Shown: positions 1 through 8,493, counted from the stretch's first letter. The stretch: DNA of 64,000 nucleotides from Candidatus Didemnitutus sp. (GCA_019634575.1 JAHCAY010000001.1:3410001-3474000); one strand, 5' to 3'. The notes: generated from the letters alone by a model not told the origin. Numbers and translations are program-made.

Positions 1-753
1 CTCAACCTGATCGGCAACGCCGTGAAATTCACCGAGCGCGGCCAGGTCGCCGTGGCGCTGGAGGTCGCGAGGATCGAGGGTGGATTCGCGGCGGTGCGTT
101 TCCGCGTGCGCGATACCGGCATCGGCATCGAGGCGGCGCTGTTGCCGCGGCTGTTCGAGAAATTCACGCAGGGCGACAGCTCGATGACCCGCCGCTACGG
201 CGGCTCGGGGCTCGGGCTGGCCATCTCGCAGAGCCTCGTGCGCGGCATGGGCGGCGAGATCGAGGTCGAGAGCACGCACGGGCGCGGCAGCGAGTTCACC
301 TTCGAGCTCACTTGGCCGCTGGTCCATCGCGCGACGGTGGTGCCGGCCCTGGCGGCGAGCGAAGCCGCGCCGATGCGCTTCGCCGGCCGCGTGCTCGTGG
401 CGGAGGACGATTGGGGCAACCAGAAGGTGATCGCGCTGATGTTGCACCGCCTTGGCGTGGAGGCGGTGTTGGTCGACAACGGCGCCGATGCCGTCGCGCG
501 TGCCACGGAAGGCGGCTGGGCGCTCGTGCTGATGGACATGCAGATGCCCGGGATGGATGGCACGGAGGCGACGCGGCTCATCCGCGAGCGACTCGAGGGC
601 CGGCCGCTGCCGGTCGTCGCGCTCACCGCGAACGTGCGGTCCGAGGATCGCGAAGCGTGCCTCGCGGCGGGCATGAACGATTTCCTGACCAAGCCGGTGC
701 GGCAGGATCAGCTGCGCGCGTGTCTGGCGCGGTGGCTGCCGCCGGCGGTTTGA
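1..753 (+). CDS. Hybrid sensor histidine kinase/response regulator, C-terminal part (5' end outside window)
   Basis: The frame is open from base 1, so only the C-terminal 250 residues are visible. They begin in the N-box of a GHKL ATPase domain (LNLIGNAVKFTE), followed by the G1 box DTGIGI, the F-box FEKF and the G2 box GGSGLGLAI. A receiver domain follows, with the acidic pocket EDD at residues 135-137, the phosphoacceptor Asp179 in MDMQMPGMDG and the conserved Lys231 in TKPV. The receiver is therefore complete and the protein would pass phosphate internally or to an Hpt partner. The sensor and dimerisation domains lie upstream. The stimulus cannot be judged. The GTG at base 22 is an internal codon, not a start. 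Confidence 0.93.
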   Translation, partial: LNLIGNAVKFTERGQVAVALEVARIEGGFAAVRFRVRDTGIGIEAALLPRLFEKFTQGDSSMTRRYGGSGLGLAISQSLVRGMGGEIEVESTHGRGSEFTFELTWPLVHRATVVPALAASEAAPMRFAGRVLVAEDDWGNQKVIALMLHRLGVEAVLVDNGADAVARATEGGWALVLMDMQMPGMDGTEATRLIRERLEGRPLPVVALTANVRSEDREACLAAGMNDFLTKPVRQDQLRACLARWLPPAV

Positions 754-796
754 GGTGCGGTTGCGGGGTCGCGGTTGCGCAACGGGCGGGCTTCGC

Positions 797-802
797 TACG
801 GT
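797..802 (+). promoter_or_regulatory. Possible -10 element (TACGGT) giving a near-leaderless transcript
   Basis: TACGGT fits the minimal TANNNT -10 form and lies 16 nt downstream of TTGCGC (775-780). Only six bases separate it from the ATG at 809, so transcription would start at or next to the start codon. Similar TACGNT elements lie before 23390 and 44419. This rests on pattern alone. Confidence 0.3.
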
Positions 803-808
803 GCGCGC

Positions 809-1597
809 ATGCACTCCCGCACCTTCCTCGCCACCGTGGCCGTGTTGGCCGCCTCCACGCTCCTGACCGCCAAGGTCGTCACGCAAGCCGTCCCGTATGA
901 ACACGACGGCGTGAAGCTCGAAGGCTTCCTCGCCTATGACGACGCCGTCATGACGCCGCGTCCGGGCGTGCTCGTGTTGCCTGAGTGGTGGGGCCTGAAC
1001 GATTACGCGAAGAGCCGCGCGACGCAGCTCGCGGAGCTCGGCTACGTGGCGTTCGCGGTGGATTACTACGGCGCCGGCGTGACGACCACGGAGGCGAGCC
1101 GCGCGAGCGAGCTGGCGAAGCCATTCTACGGCGACGCGAAAAAGTGGGCCGCGCGCGGTCGCGCCGGGCTCGACCAGCTGCTGGCGACGGGCAAGGTCGC
1201 GCCGGACAAGGTGGCGGCGATCGGCTTCTGCTTCGGCGGTTCGGCGGCGCAGGTGCTGGCCTACAGCGGCGCGCCGCTGGCCGGCATCGTGAGTTTCCAT
1301 GGTTCGCCGATCGCGGCGTGGGACGGCGCGAGCAACCACGCGAAGATCCTCATGCTGCACGGCGCGGCGGACCTCTTCATCAAGCCCGAGGAAATCGCGG
1401 CGTGGGAAAAGGCGGCCGACGCCGGCAAGTTCGACTGGCAGTGGGTTGCCTACGCCGGCGCGGTGCACGCGTTCAGCAATCCCGGCGCCGACGAACTCGG
1501 GAAGAAGAACAACATCCCGGTGCGCTACAACGAGCCGGCGGCGCGCCGTTCGTGGGAGCACATGAAGCTGTTCTTCGCGGAACTGTTCGCGAAGTAA
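809..1597 (+). CDS. Dienelactone hydrolase family protein, exported
   Basis: A 262-residue alpha/beta hydrolase. The N-terminus (residues 1-20, hydrophobic after MHSR) looks like a signal peptide, so a periplasmic location is inferred. The nucleophile is a cysteine in GFCFGG (Cys141), with Asp188 in HGAADLF and His220 in AVHAF. This Cys-Asp-His triad is characteristic of dienelactone hydrolases rather than of serine esterases. The natural substrate is unknown, since the family covers many small esters and lactones. The start at 809 was chosen over the upstream GTG at 755 because the signal peptide begins here. It lies 55 bp behind the kinase and reads in the same direction. Confidence 0.85.
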   Translation: MHSRTFLATVAVLAASTLLTAKVVTQAVPYEHDGVKLEGFLAYDDAVMTPRPGVLVLPEWWGLNDYAKSRATQLAELGYVAFAVDYYGAGVTTTEASRASELAKPFYGDAKKWAARGRAGLDQLLATGKVAPDKVAAIGFCFGGSAAQVLAYSGAPLAGIVSFHGSPIAAWDGASNHAKILMLHGAADLFIKPEEIAAWEKAADAGKFDWQWVAYAGAVHAFSNPGADELGKKNNIPVRYNEPAARRSWEHMKLFFAELFAK

Positions 1598-1636
1598 GCC
1601 GGCGCGACGGGGATTGCGCCGAGCGCGTGGACGGCG

Positions 1637-2176
1637 TTGGATGCGGGCGTGGATCACGCCCGCATCGAAGTCCGTCTCCGCGAGCTGGCGCAGTTGTTCA
1701 ACTCGCTCGATCCGTCGCCGTTCATCGACCGCGATCTCGATGCGGATGCGGAGGAATTCATCGTCAGCTGGGCGCGCGAGCATCCGCCGCACGGCGAACT
1801 GGAATTGCTGATTCATCTGGCGGAGAAGCCGGACGCGGAGCGCGCGGCAGGGGTCGAGGAGGCGGTGCATCACTACTTCGCGAGCCGCGCGGCGATCAAG
1901 GAGCGGGAGTTGCGGCAACTGTTGCGGCGCGGGCGGGCCAGCATGCTGATCGGCGTGGTTTTTCTTGCGGCGTGTTTCGCGCTGGGCGCGCTGTTGCGAC
2001 CGATGTTTCCGGCGCGGTGGGGCGAGTTTGTCGAGCTGGGCTTGCACATCGTCGGCTGGGTGGCGATGTGGCGGCCGCTGGAGATTTATCTCTACGATTG
2101 GTGGCCGATTCGGGGCGACCTGCGGCTGTTGCGGCGATTGGCGCGGATGAAGGTGCGGCTGCAGACGCCGGACTGA
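1637..2176 (+). CDS. Small membrane protein of unknown function
   Basis: A 179-residue protein that I do not recognise. The first ~105 residues are charged and probably helical. They are followed by two hydrophobic stretches, about residues 107-124 (IGVVFLAACFALGALL) and 134-150 (VELGLHIVGWVAMW). The short C-terminus is basic, rich in Arg and Leu. It is therefore probably anchored in the inner membrane by a two-helix hairpin. It begins 39 bp after the dienelactone hydrolase in the same frame and is probably co-transcribed. The start is uncertain: TTG at 1637 or GTG at 1649. No ATG is available. Confidence 0.6.
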   Translation: MDAGVDHARIEVRLRELAQLFNSLDPSPFIDRDLDADAEEFIVSWAREHPPHGELELLIHLAEKPDAERAAGVEEAVHHYFASRAAIKERELRQLLRRGRASMLIGVVFLAACFALGALLRPMFPARWGEFVELGLHIVGWVAMWRPLEIYLYDWWPIRGDLRLLRRLARMKVRLQTPD

Positions 2177-2229
2177 GCGGAAAATTCGTGTAACTTCGGC
2201 GGCGCCGGCGGGTATTCAGAGGCACAACC

Positions 2230-3168
2230 ATGAAATCCCTGCTTTGCCTGCTCACCGTGAGCGCGATGCTCGCCGCTCCGGCCGCCGTCGACGCCAAGAT
2301 CGTCCGCACCGTGGAAAAGACCTTCGCCGTGCAGCCCGGCGGCGATTTTTCGGGCCTCACGCAGGGCGGCGACATCAAGGTGACGAGCGGCGACGTGGCT
2401 GAAGTGCACGTCGTGGCCAAGCAGACGTTCCGCGTGGACAGCGACAAGGAAGCGGACGCGCTGTTGGCCGAGATGGTTTTCCGCCTCGAACAACAGGGGA
2501 ACAGCGTCATCGCCGAGTCACGCTACGAGAAGAAGGCCACCAATTGGTTCGGCGTCGGATCGAAGGTCAGTGTTTCCTACACGGTCACCGTCCCCCGCGA
2601 GTTCAACCTCGACCTGCGCACCTCGGGCGGCGACATCGAGGTCGGCAGCATCAAGGGCACGGTCAAGGCCCGCACCAGCGGCGGCGACCTGAAGTTCGCG
2701 AAGATCGACGGCTCCGTGGACGGACACACCTCCGGCGGCAACATCCAGCTCGAAGAGGGCACCGCGAAGGCCAATCTGCACACGTCCGGCGGCGACATTT
2801 TCGTCGGTCGCGCGGGCGGTCCGACCTCCGTCACCACGTCCGGCGGCAACATCAAGCTCGAGTCGGTCGAGGAATTGATCAGCGCCAGCACTTCCGGCGG
2901 CGACATCCACGCGACGATCACGGGTCCGATCAAACAGGACACCGAGCTGCACACTTCCGGCGGCCAGGTCGTCGTGCACGTCAAGAAAGGCACCGGCTTC
3001 CAGCTCGACGCCAGCACCTCGGGGGGCGACGTCGACGCGGACGGTCTCACGCTGACGATCGAAAAGGGCGGCATGGGCAAAAGCCGGCTCGCAGGCGCCG
3101 TCAACGGCGGCGGTCCGCGCCTGAAGCTCCGCTCGAGCGGTGGCGACATCAAGATCCGCGCCAACTGA
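2230..3168 (+). CDS. DUF4097-type exported beta-strand repeat protein
   Basis: A 312-residue protein with a signal peptide (MKSLLCLLTVSAMLAAPAAVDA). The rest is a regular repeat with TSGGDI or TSGGNI recurring about every 17-25 residues, roughly a dozen times from residue 38 to the end. This matches the DUF4097 'putative adhesin' family, whose members fold as a right-handed beta-helix. No enzymatic residues are evident. The function of the family is not established, and an adhesin-like or envelope role is only an inference. A strong hairpin terminator follows at 3202. It is a single gene with no clear operon partner. Confidence 0.8.
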   Translation: MKSLLCLLTVSAMLAAPAAVDAKIVRTVEKTFAVQPGGDFSGLTQGGDIKVTSGDVAEVHVVAKQTFRVDSDKEADALLAEMVFRLEQQGNSVIAESRYEKKATNWFGVGSKVSVSYTVTVPREFNLDLRTSGGDIEVGSIKGTVKARTSGGDLKFAKIDGSVDGHTSGGNIQLEEGTAKANLHTSGGDIFVGRAGGPTSVTTSGGNIKLESVEELISASTSGGDIHATITGPIKQDTELHTSGGQVVVHVKKGTGFQLDASTSGGDVDADGLTLTIEKGGMGKSRLAGAVNGGGPRLKLRSSGGDIKIRAN

Positions 3169-3201
3169 ATTTCACCGGCCTAACGCCAGGTGTGTGTGCA
3201 T

Positions 3202-3235
3202 GAGGCCAGCGCGAAAGCGCTGGCCTCTCGCTTTT
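3202..3235 (+). terminator. Rho-independent terminator after the DUF4097 gene
   Basis: A perfect 11-bp stem (GAGGCCAGCGC / GCGCTGGCCTC) closes a GAAA tetraloop and is followed by TCGCTTTT. It lies 33 bp past the stop of the upstream gene and ends 20 bp before the TatD start. Confidence 0.8.
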
Positions 3236-3255
3236 CCGGACATTCAATTCGCGCG

Positions 3256-4059
3256 ATGGGCCTGATCGATACCCACACGCACCTCGAAAGCTTCGCCCGC
3301 CGCGGCGAGCTGGCGCCGATCCTAGACCGCGCCCGCGCCGCCGGCCTGGAAGCGATGATCACGATCGGGACCGATGCGGACGACTGGGGCCTTTACCGCG
3401 AAATCGCGGCGGTGCGGGCAGGATTCGTCTACTACTCCGCCGGCATTCATCCGTGCAGCGTGGACGAGCGCTGGGCGGAGCGTTTCGCCACGTTGGAGGC
3501 GTTTTGGTCCGGACAAAATGGGCCGCGCCCGGTCGCGCTGGGCGAGATCGGCTTGGATCGCTTTCACCTGCCCAAGGACGACGCGGCGGCGGCCGAGCGG
3601 GTGTTCGCCACGCAACAGGCGGCATTTCGCGCGGGGCTGGGGCTGGCGAAGAAACTGGACTGCCCGGTCGTCGTCCATTCGCGCGGGGCGTTCCGCGAAT
3701 GCGTCGAGATGATCGATGCGAGCGGCATCGACTGGGCGAAGGTGGTTTTCCACTGCTTCACCGAGGGGACGGCTGAGATCGCCGAGCTGAACCGCCGCGG
3801 CGGCATCGGGTCGTTCACGGGCATCCTGACCTACAAGACGGCGGAAAACATCCGCGCGGCCGCCAAGGCGCAAGGCCTCGAGCGCTTCATGCTCGAGACG
3901 GATGCGCCGTATCTGACGCCTATGCCGCACCGCGGGAAGCCAAACGAGCCGGCCTACCTGAGACACACGGCGGAGTTCGCGGCCGGCGTGTTCGGCGTGA
4001 CGGTCGACGAGCTTGCGGTGCGATCGACGGCGAACGCGCGGCGGTTTTTCGGGATTTGA
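3256..4059 (+). CDS. TatD family metal-dependent hydrolase (DNase)
   Basis: A 267-residue TIM-barrel amidohydrolase-like protein of normal TatD length. The metal ligands of the family are visible: HTH near the N-terminus (DTHTHLES), the Glu of LGEIGLD, the His of VVHSRGA, the His of VFHCFTE and the Asp of LETDAPYLTP. TatD enzymes are divalent-metal 3'-5' exonucleases acting on DNA or RNA ends, in the cytoplasm. The ATG at 3256 was chosen because MGLIDTHTH is the canonical family start. An upstream GTG at 3190 would place the terminator hairpin inside the gene. It converges on ptsH. Confidence 0.9.
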   Translation: MGLIDTHTHLESFARRGELAPILDRARAAGLEAMITIGTDADDWGLYREIAAVRAGFVYYSAGIHPCSVDERWAERFATLEAFWSGQNGPRPVALGEIGLDRFHLPKDDAAAAERVFATQQAAFRAGLGLAKKLDCPVVVHSRGAFRECVEMIDASGIDWAKVVFHCFTEGTAEIAELNRRGGIGSFTGILTYKTAENIRAAAKAQGLERFMLETDAPYLTPMPHRGKPNEPAYLRHTAEFAAGVFGVTVDELAVRSTANARRFFGI

Positions 4060-4078
4060 GGCGTGCAGGCCTTGAGGT

Positions 4079-4155
4079 GGTCGCCGCCGTCCCGGCGACA
4101 AGAAGCGGGCGAATGTCTGTGCCTCGATCGTGTCGCCGTCGGGACGCCAGCGACC
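4079..4155. repeat. REPIN-like imperfect inverted pair (GGTCGCC unit)
   Basis: The left unit at 4079-4100 begins GGTCGCCGCCGTCCCGGCG. The right unit at 4131-4155 is its near reverse complement (TGTCGCCG..GGGACG..GCGACC). The pair sits between the convergent TatD and ptsH genes. A single, better-preserved copy of the same unit lies at 19103-19128. Confidence 0.6.
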
Positions 4156-4165
4156 ATCCGCAAAC

Positions 4166-4189
4166 AAAAAGGCCGGTCTTCGACTGGCC
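4166..4189 (-). terminator. Rho-independent terminator of ptsH
   Basis: Read on the minus strand, GGCCAGTC-GAA-GACCGGCC forms an 8-bp stem with one G-U pair and is followed by TTTTTG. It begins about 50 bp beyond the ptsH stop. Confidence 0.8.
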
Positions 4190-4241
4190 CTACTTGGCAC
4201 GTGTTGCTCGCTCCTTGGCGTCTTCGCGCCGCAAGGCCCAC

Positions 4242-4538
4242 TCAGGCCTCGTCGAACTTCTTGGCGAAGAGCGCACCGAGCTCGTTGAGCATGGCTTCGG
4301 CGTCCTCGCCGGTGGCCACGAACTTGATTTTCGAGCCCTTGGCGGCGGCCAGCATCATGAGGCCCATGATGCTCTTGCCGTTCACCTGCTCGTCGTCCTT
4401 CTCCACGAAGACGTCGGCTTTGAACTTGTTGGTGACGCGCACGATCATCGCGGCCGGACGCGCGTGGATGCCCATCTTGTTTTCGACAAGGAGCTCCCTC
4501 ACGTGGGTGGCGGCGGTATTGGTGTCACTCTTTTCCAT
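4242..4538 (-). CDS. ptsH: HPr family phosphocarrier protein
   Basis: 98 residues. The active-site histidine is His25 in MGIHARPAA. The regulatory serine equivalent to Ser46 of Bacillus HPr is Ser56 in NGKSIMGLM. Both are shifted by ten residues because of an N-terminal extension (MEKSDTNTAA). HPr passes phosphate from enzyme I to sugar or regulatory EII proteins. The intact serine site suggests it could be a target of HPr kinase/phosphorylase. No other PTS gene is visible in the window, so a regulatory role is as likely as sugar uptake. It is divergent from kdsB (77 bp apart) and has its own terminator. Confidence 0.93.
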   Translation of the reverse strand: MEKSDTNTAATHVRELLVENKMGIHARPAAMIVRVTNKFKADVFVEKDDEQVNGKSIMGLMMLAAAKGSKIKFVATGEDAEAMLNELGALFAKKFDEA

Positions 4539-4615
4539 TGCAGGTAGTTATCGGCTCAAAATAAAGGGTTCCGAAAAAGCCGCTCCGCCTCCGGCTTGCA
4601 ACCAGATTCCCGATT

Positions 4616-5368
4616 ATGCCCGCGTTCGCGCTCATCGTGCCCTGTCGGTTGGAGTCCACCCGCTTCCCGCGCAAGCTGCTGCATGTCATTAAAGGCAAGC
4701 CGCTTGTGCTCTGGGTGGCCGAGCGGATCACGGCCGAGGCGCCCGATCTTCCATTGTGGTTTGCCGTGGATCATCCGCTGCTCGCCGACTGCATGGAAAA
4801 TGCCGGGTTTCGGGCAATTTTGACCGATGCGCGCCACCCCAGCGGCACCGACCGCCTCGCTGAGGCCAACCGCACCGTGCGCGCCAGCTACGTCATCAAC
4901 GTCCAAGCCGACGAGCCGCTCGTCTCCGGCGGCCAGATCCGCGCGCTCCAAAAGCTCATCCAAGGCGACGCCCCGATGGCGACGCTCTGCACGCCCTTCA
5001 AGAAGGCCGAGGATTTCTACAACCCCAACCAAGTGAAGGTCGTCCGCGCGCCGGCCGCGAACCGTGCGCTCTACTTCTCGCGCTCCCCGATGCCCTACGC
5101 CCGCGACCTCGCCGGCAAGGTCGACGACGCCTGGCTGGCCGCCAACGGCTGCTACAAGCACCTCGGCCTCTACGCCTATCACGGCGAGTTTCTGGAAAAA
5201 TTCGTCCGCATGGCGCCGGGCAAACTGGAGCAGATCGAGAAGCTCGAGCAGCTCCGCGTCCTCGAAAACGGATACCCGATCGCGATCGACGTCACCGAAG
5301 ACCCGACCATCGGCGTGGACACCGCCGAAGACGCGGCGAAGTTCGAGGCGCATTTGGGCCAAGCCTGA
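4616..5368 (+). CDS. kdsB: 3-deoxy-manno-octulosonate cytidylyltransferase (CMP-KDO synthetase)
   Basis: 250 residues, the normal length for KdsB. It carries the nucleotidyltransferase signature near the N-terminus ([16 protein letters not shown]), [11 protein letters not shown], and NVQADEPL, which holds the metal-binding Asp. It also has the C-terminal [17 protein letters not shown] typical of the family. It activates KDO with CTP for the lipid A-core of LPS in the cytoplasm, showing that the organism makes a Gram-negative-type outer membrane. The lipoprotein hydrolase gene starts 4 bp after its stop, so the three genes 4616-7482 probably form one transcript. Confidence 0.95.
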   Translation: MPAFALIVPCRLESTRFPRKLLHVIKGKPLVLWVAERITAEAPDLPLWFAVDHPLLADCMENAGFRAILTDARHPSGTDRLAEANRTVRASYVINVQADEPLVSGGQIRALQKLIQGDAPMATLCTPFKKAEDFYNPNQVKVVRAPAANRALYFSRSPMPYARDLAGKVDDAWLAANGCYKHLGLYAYHGEFLEKFVRMAPGKLEQIEKLEQLRVLENGYPIAIDVTEDPTIGVDTAEDAAKFEAHLGQA

Positions 5369-5372
5369 GCCC

Positions 5373-6422
5373 ATGCACCTTCGCCGCGCCGCCCGGATTG
5401 TTTTACTCCTCGGCGCGGCGTTGGCTCTCAGTGGCTGCGTCAGCGGCATGCTAGCCAAGCGGCTGGTGGAGGCGCCCAACCGCCATACACCCGCGTTGAT
5501 GAGCCAGGCGCTGCGCGAAGGCGAAGGCCTGATCCGCGCCATGACGGAGAAGCGCCTGGTGCGGGTTCTGCAGGTGCCTGCGGCGCAACCCCGCGCGCAA
5601 ATCGAAGTGATGGTCCTCGAGCCAGCCGACTACAGGTTCGGTTTTAAAGTCGAGCACACGCTCGCGCAAAAGGACGAACCGGCCACTCTCCGCGTTCGCG
5701 CTAAGTGGGATGTCACGAATGGTCATGCTCTGCTCACGCCCAAGGCCACAGTCGTGCTCTTGCACGGCATCATGATGAGCAAGGAGACGATGCTGGCGCC
5801 GTGGGGCCTCGCCCTGGCGGAGGCGGGCTATCGGGTCATCCTGGTCGATTTGCGCGGACACGGGCGTTCGACCGGCAAGTGGATTGGCTACGGCGCATGG
5901 GAAGTGGACGATCTGCGCCGCGTGATCGATGAACTCGATCACCGAGGCCTGATCGTCGGTCGCGTTGGCGTGCTCGGCCTCTCCTACGGCGCGTCGGTGG
6001 CGCTCCAATGGGCGGCTGCCGATCCGCGGGTGGCCACGGTCGTGGCGTTGGCACCCTTCAGCGACGCCCGCCGGGCGATCCGGGAGTTCACGCGCGTCGC
6101 CGCGCCAAAGTTGATGGATGGATTTTCCGACGCAGATTTTCAGGCCGCCGAGGAGCGCGCGGCCCGTCTGGCTGGATTCGACTGGAGCGCCGTCGACGTG
6201 CTCGCGGCGACGCGCCGATTGCGTGTGCCCGTGCTGTTTGTCCACGGCGGACGCGACACGATGATCGTGCCGGAGCACAGCGAAGCCCTCTTCCGCGTCG
6301 CGCCGCCCGGCAGTCGTCGTGAGGTGCTCGCGGACGACAACCATTTCACCATCGGACTGCGTCTCGACGAGGTCGGACCGCTCGTTACCGCTTGGTTCTG
6401 CGATCATCTCCAGACCCGCTGA
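5373..6422 (+). CDS. Lipoprotein alpha/beta hydrolase (first tandem copy)
   Basis: 349 residues with a lipoprotein signal peptide ending in the lipobox LSGC (Cys near residue 24), so it should be lipid-anchored in the envelope. The hydrolase core begins about residue 125 with VVLLHGIMMSKE and has DLRGHGRS, the nucleophile elbow GLSYGAS, Asp in GGRDTMIV and His in DDNHFTI, a complete Ser-Asp-His triad. The substrate is unknown. The N-terminal ~100 residues between lipobox and hydrolase have no recognised domain. The next gene is a paralogue that starts 4 bp after this stop. Confidence 0.85.
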   Translation: MHLRRAARIVLLLGAALALSGCVSGMLAKRLVEAPNRHTPALMSQALREGEGLIRAMTEKRLVRVLQVPAAQPRAQIEVMVLEPADYRFGFKVEHTLAQKDEPATLRVRAKWDVTNGHALLTPKATVVLLHGIMMSKETMLAPWGLALAEAGYRVILVDLRGHGRSTGKWIGYGAWEVDDLRRVIDELDHRGLIVGRVGVLGLSYGASVALQWAAADPRVATVVALAPFSDARRAIREFTRVAAPKLMDGFSDADFQAAEERAARLAGFDWSAVDVLAATRRLRVPVLFVHGGRDTMIVPEHSEALFRVAPPGSRREVLADDNHFTIGLRLDEVGPLVTAWFCDHLQTR

Positions 6423-6426
6423 GCGC

Positions 6427-7482
6427 ATGCGCTACTCCCCTCGCTACCTCACGTTCGTGTGCTTCCTCCTTGCTGCTGCGATGCTGACGCTCAGCGGCTG
6501 CGTGAGCGGTATCCTGGCTAATCTGGCCGTGAGCGCGCCCAACAAGGAGCACCCGCCGCGCGTCGTGCGGGACGCCGACTACGCCGAGCGCGTCGACGCG
6601 CTTTATTCGCAATCCTGGCGCGTGAAAGTCGGACTGCCCGCGGCCGAGTTGGCCGTCGCGGTGCTCGAACCCGGCAACTACGCTTTCCGCTACAACGTCG
6701 AGGTGAAGCAAAACGACCAGGGCCGGAAGCGGCTCGCGCCGAAGCTCGACTGGACGCTTCCGCCCCAGCCGGCCGCCGCCCCCAAAGGCACCGTCCTCGT
6801 CCTCCACGGCTACCGCGACGCCAAGGAAAACATGCTGCACTGGGCGCTTGTGCTGGCGGAGTTCGGCTATCGCACCGTGCTGGTCGACCTGCGCGGGCAT
6901 GGGCGTTCGACCGGCGATTCGATCGCCTACGGTGCCTTCGAGGCGAAGGACCTCGTGCAGGTCCTCGACGACCTCGATCGTCGCGGGCTGCTCGCCGGCC
7001 GGCTCGGCGTGCTCGGCGTCTCCTACGGCGCGAGCACGGGGTTGCTGCTCGCCGCGCGCGATCCGCGGGTCGCGGCGGTCGTGGCGCTGGAGCCGTTCAG
7101 CAACGCCCGAGATGCCGTCGTGGAGTTCGCCCATGGCGTCGCTCCGAACGAGGCCGCGAAGATCAGCGATGCGACCTTCGCCGCCGCCGTGGCGCGCGCG
7201 GAGAAGCAGGGCGATTTCGCCTGGGCGGATGGCGACGTGCTCGCCGCGATGCCGCGGGTGAAGGCGCCGGAGTTGTTCTTCCACGGCGCCAAGGACCGCT
7301 GGCTCTCGCCCGACAACAGCCGCCGGCTCTTCGCGCAGGCACCACACGGCAGTCGCATCGGCATCCTCGAGAACGACGACCACCTGGTGCTCTCCATGCG
7401 GCTCATGCCGATCGTCCGCGACGTGCGCCAGTGGTTCGACCGGCTGCTGGCGGGAATGCCGGTTCCGGAAAAGGCGGAGTAA
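6427..7482 (+). CDS. Lipoprotein alpha/beta hydrolase (second tandem copy)
   Basis: 351 residues, a clear paralogue of the preceding protein. It shares the lipobox region (LSGCVSGILAN against LSGCVSGMLAK), DLRGHGRSTG, the elbow GVSYGAS, GAKDRWLSP for the acid and ENDDHLVLS for the histidine. The triad is intact. The two copies are diverged enough to suggest different substrates, which cannot be inferred from sequence. It is the last gene of the kdsB unit. Its stop is 7 bp from the stop of the convergent lipoprotein gene, leaving no room for a terminator. Confidence 0.85.
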   Translation: MRYSPRYLTFVCFLLAAAMLTLSGCVSGILANLAVSAPNKEHPPRVVRDADYAERVDALYSQSWRVKVGLPAAELAVAVLEPGNYAFRYNVEVKQNDQGRKRLAPKLDWTLPPQPAAAPKGTVLVLHGYRDAKENMLHWALVLAEFGYRTVLVDLRGHGRSTGDSIAYGAFEAKDLVQVLDDLDRRGLLAGRLGVLGVSYGASTGLLLAARDPRVAAVVALEPFSNARDAVVEFAHGVAPNEAAKISDATFAAAVARAEKQGDFAWADGDVLAAMPRVKAPELFFHGAKDRWLSPDNSRRLFAQAPHGSRIGILENDDHLVLSMRLMPIVRDVRQWFDRLLAGMPVPEKAE

Positions 7483-7489
7483 GATTCCT

Positions 7490-8461
7490 TCACTCGTCGC
7501 CAGGCACGATGTCGATCGGTCGCAGCTCGCCGGGGATGGCTTGGAAGCGGTCATCGTAGCACTTTACGCGGCGATAGTCGGAATAGGTCTTCTCCACGGT
7601 TTCCTCGTGGATCGGGCCCGCGAACGTGCGGTAGCGGGAGTGGGCGGTCCCCTTGACCGGGAACGGCGGCAGCGCGGGGTCGATCATGCCGTAATCGGTC
7701 GCCTGATCGAAGGCTTCAATGGTCAGGCGGCCGAGTATCTTGGACGGACCGAGATAAACCGTTTCGTGCCGCCGCACGGCGGCTGTTGCAGTGTCGACGA
7801 CGTAGGTCTCGCGTTGGCGTGGCAGGTCGCCGATGAAGGTCCAGTGCACCGCCTCGCGCACGAAGCGGTAGGTGATGACGCCCGGGTCTGCGGCGGTTTC
7901 GGTCTCCAACTCGGTGTAGAGAGCGTTGGCGCGGATCTGCTCGGCCAGCGGGAGTTTCCGTTTCGCGTCGTGTGCTTGCTGTTTCTGCCAAGCCCGCAGC
8001 TTGGTGCGACGGTAGTCGGCCTGCGTCGCTTCGGTGGGCGTCGTGCCGTCGCGGTTCAAGAGGGTCCAGAGCTTTTCCTCCGGTTGATAGGGATCGAAGC
8101 GTTCCACGGTGACGGTCGTGCGGCCGTCGCGGGTGGTGCGAATCGTCATAGTGTAGGCCCAACAGCCCCGCGGCTGGTCCAAAGTCGTCAGAGCCGCGGT
8201 CAAAGGCGCGACCAAGTCGAGGCGACGCTGCTTCTCGGCGGCGACGAACTGCCTCGTCACGCGGCGCTCGGCGGATTTCTCGACTTCGGCGGCGGACTTG
8301 CCCTGGGCGATTGCGGTGGCGGTCTCGTGGGCGACCGCCTCGCGGTAGGCGGGCGTGGTCTGGTCGACGCGCCGGTAGGGCGATGTCGACGGTCGGCTCA
8401 TGCAACTGGCAAGAGCGAGGGAGAGAGCGGCGACCAATGCGCGAGCGGTCGGGGCGGACAC
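7490..8461 (-). CDS. Lipoprotein of unknown function, downstream of carA
   Basis: 323 residues. The GTG start at 8461 gives a short signal peptide with the lipobox LALASC (Cys20), so a lipoprotein is likely. The rest is soluble and rich in charged residues, with several WTFIGDLP- and YRFVREAVHW-like stretches but no domain I recognise. There are no membrane segments after the signal. It follows carA by 32 bp on the same strand and may be read through from it, although no functional link is evident. The frame stays open far upstream because it overlaps the carA shadow; only the GTG start gives a signal peptide. Confidence 0.7.
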   Translation of the reverse strand: MSAPTARALVAALSLALASCMSRPSTSPYRRVDQTTPAYREAVAHETATAIAQGKSAAEVEKSAERRVTRQFVAAEKQRRLDLVAPLTAALTTLDQPRGCWAYTMTIRTTRDGRTTVTVERFDPYQPEEKLWTLLNRDGTTPTEATQADYRRTKLRAWQKQQAHDAKRKLPLAEQIRANALYTELETETAADPGVITYRFVREAVHWTFIGDLPRQRETYVVDTATAAVRRHETVYLGPSKILGRLTIEAFDQATDYGMIDPALPPFPVKGTAHSRYRTFAGPIHEETVEKTYSDYRRVKCYDDRFQAIPGELRPIDIVPGDE

Positions 8462-8493
8462 AGTCGTGTCAGACTCCGGCGCGGCCGCTCGGT

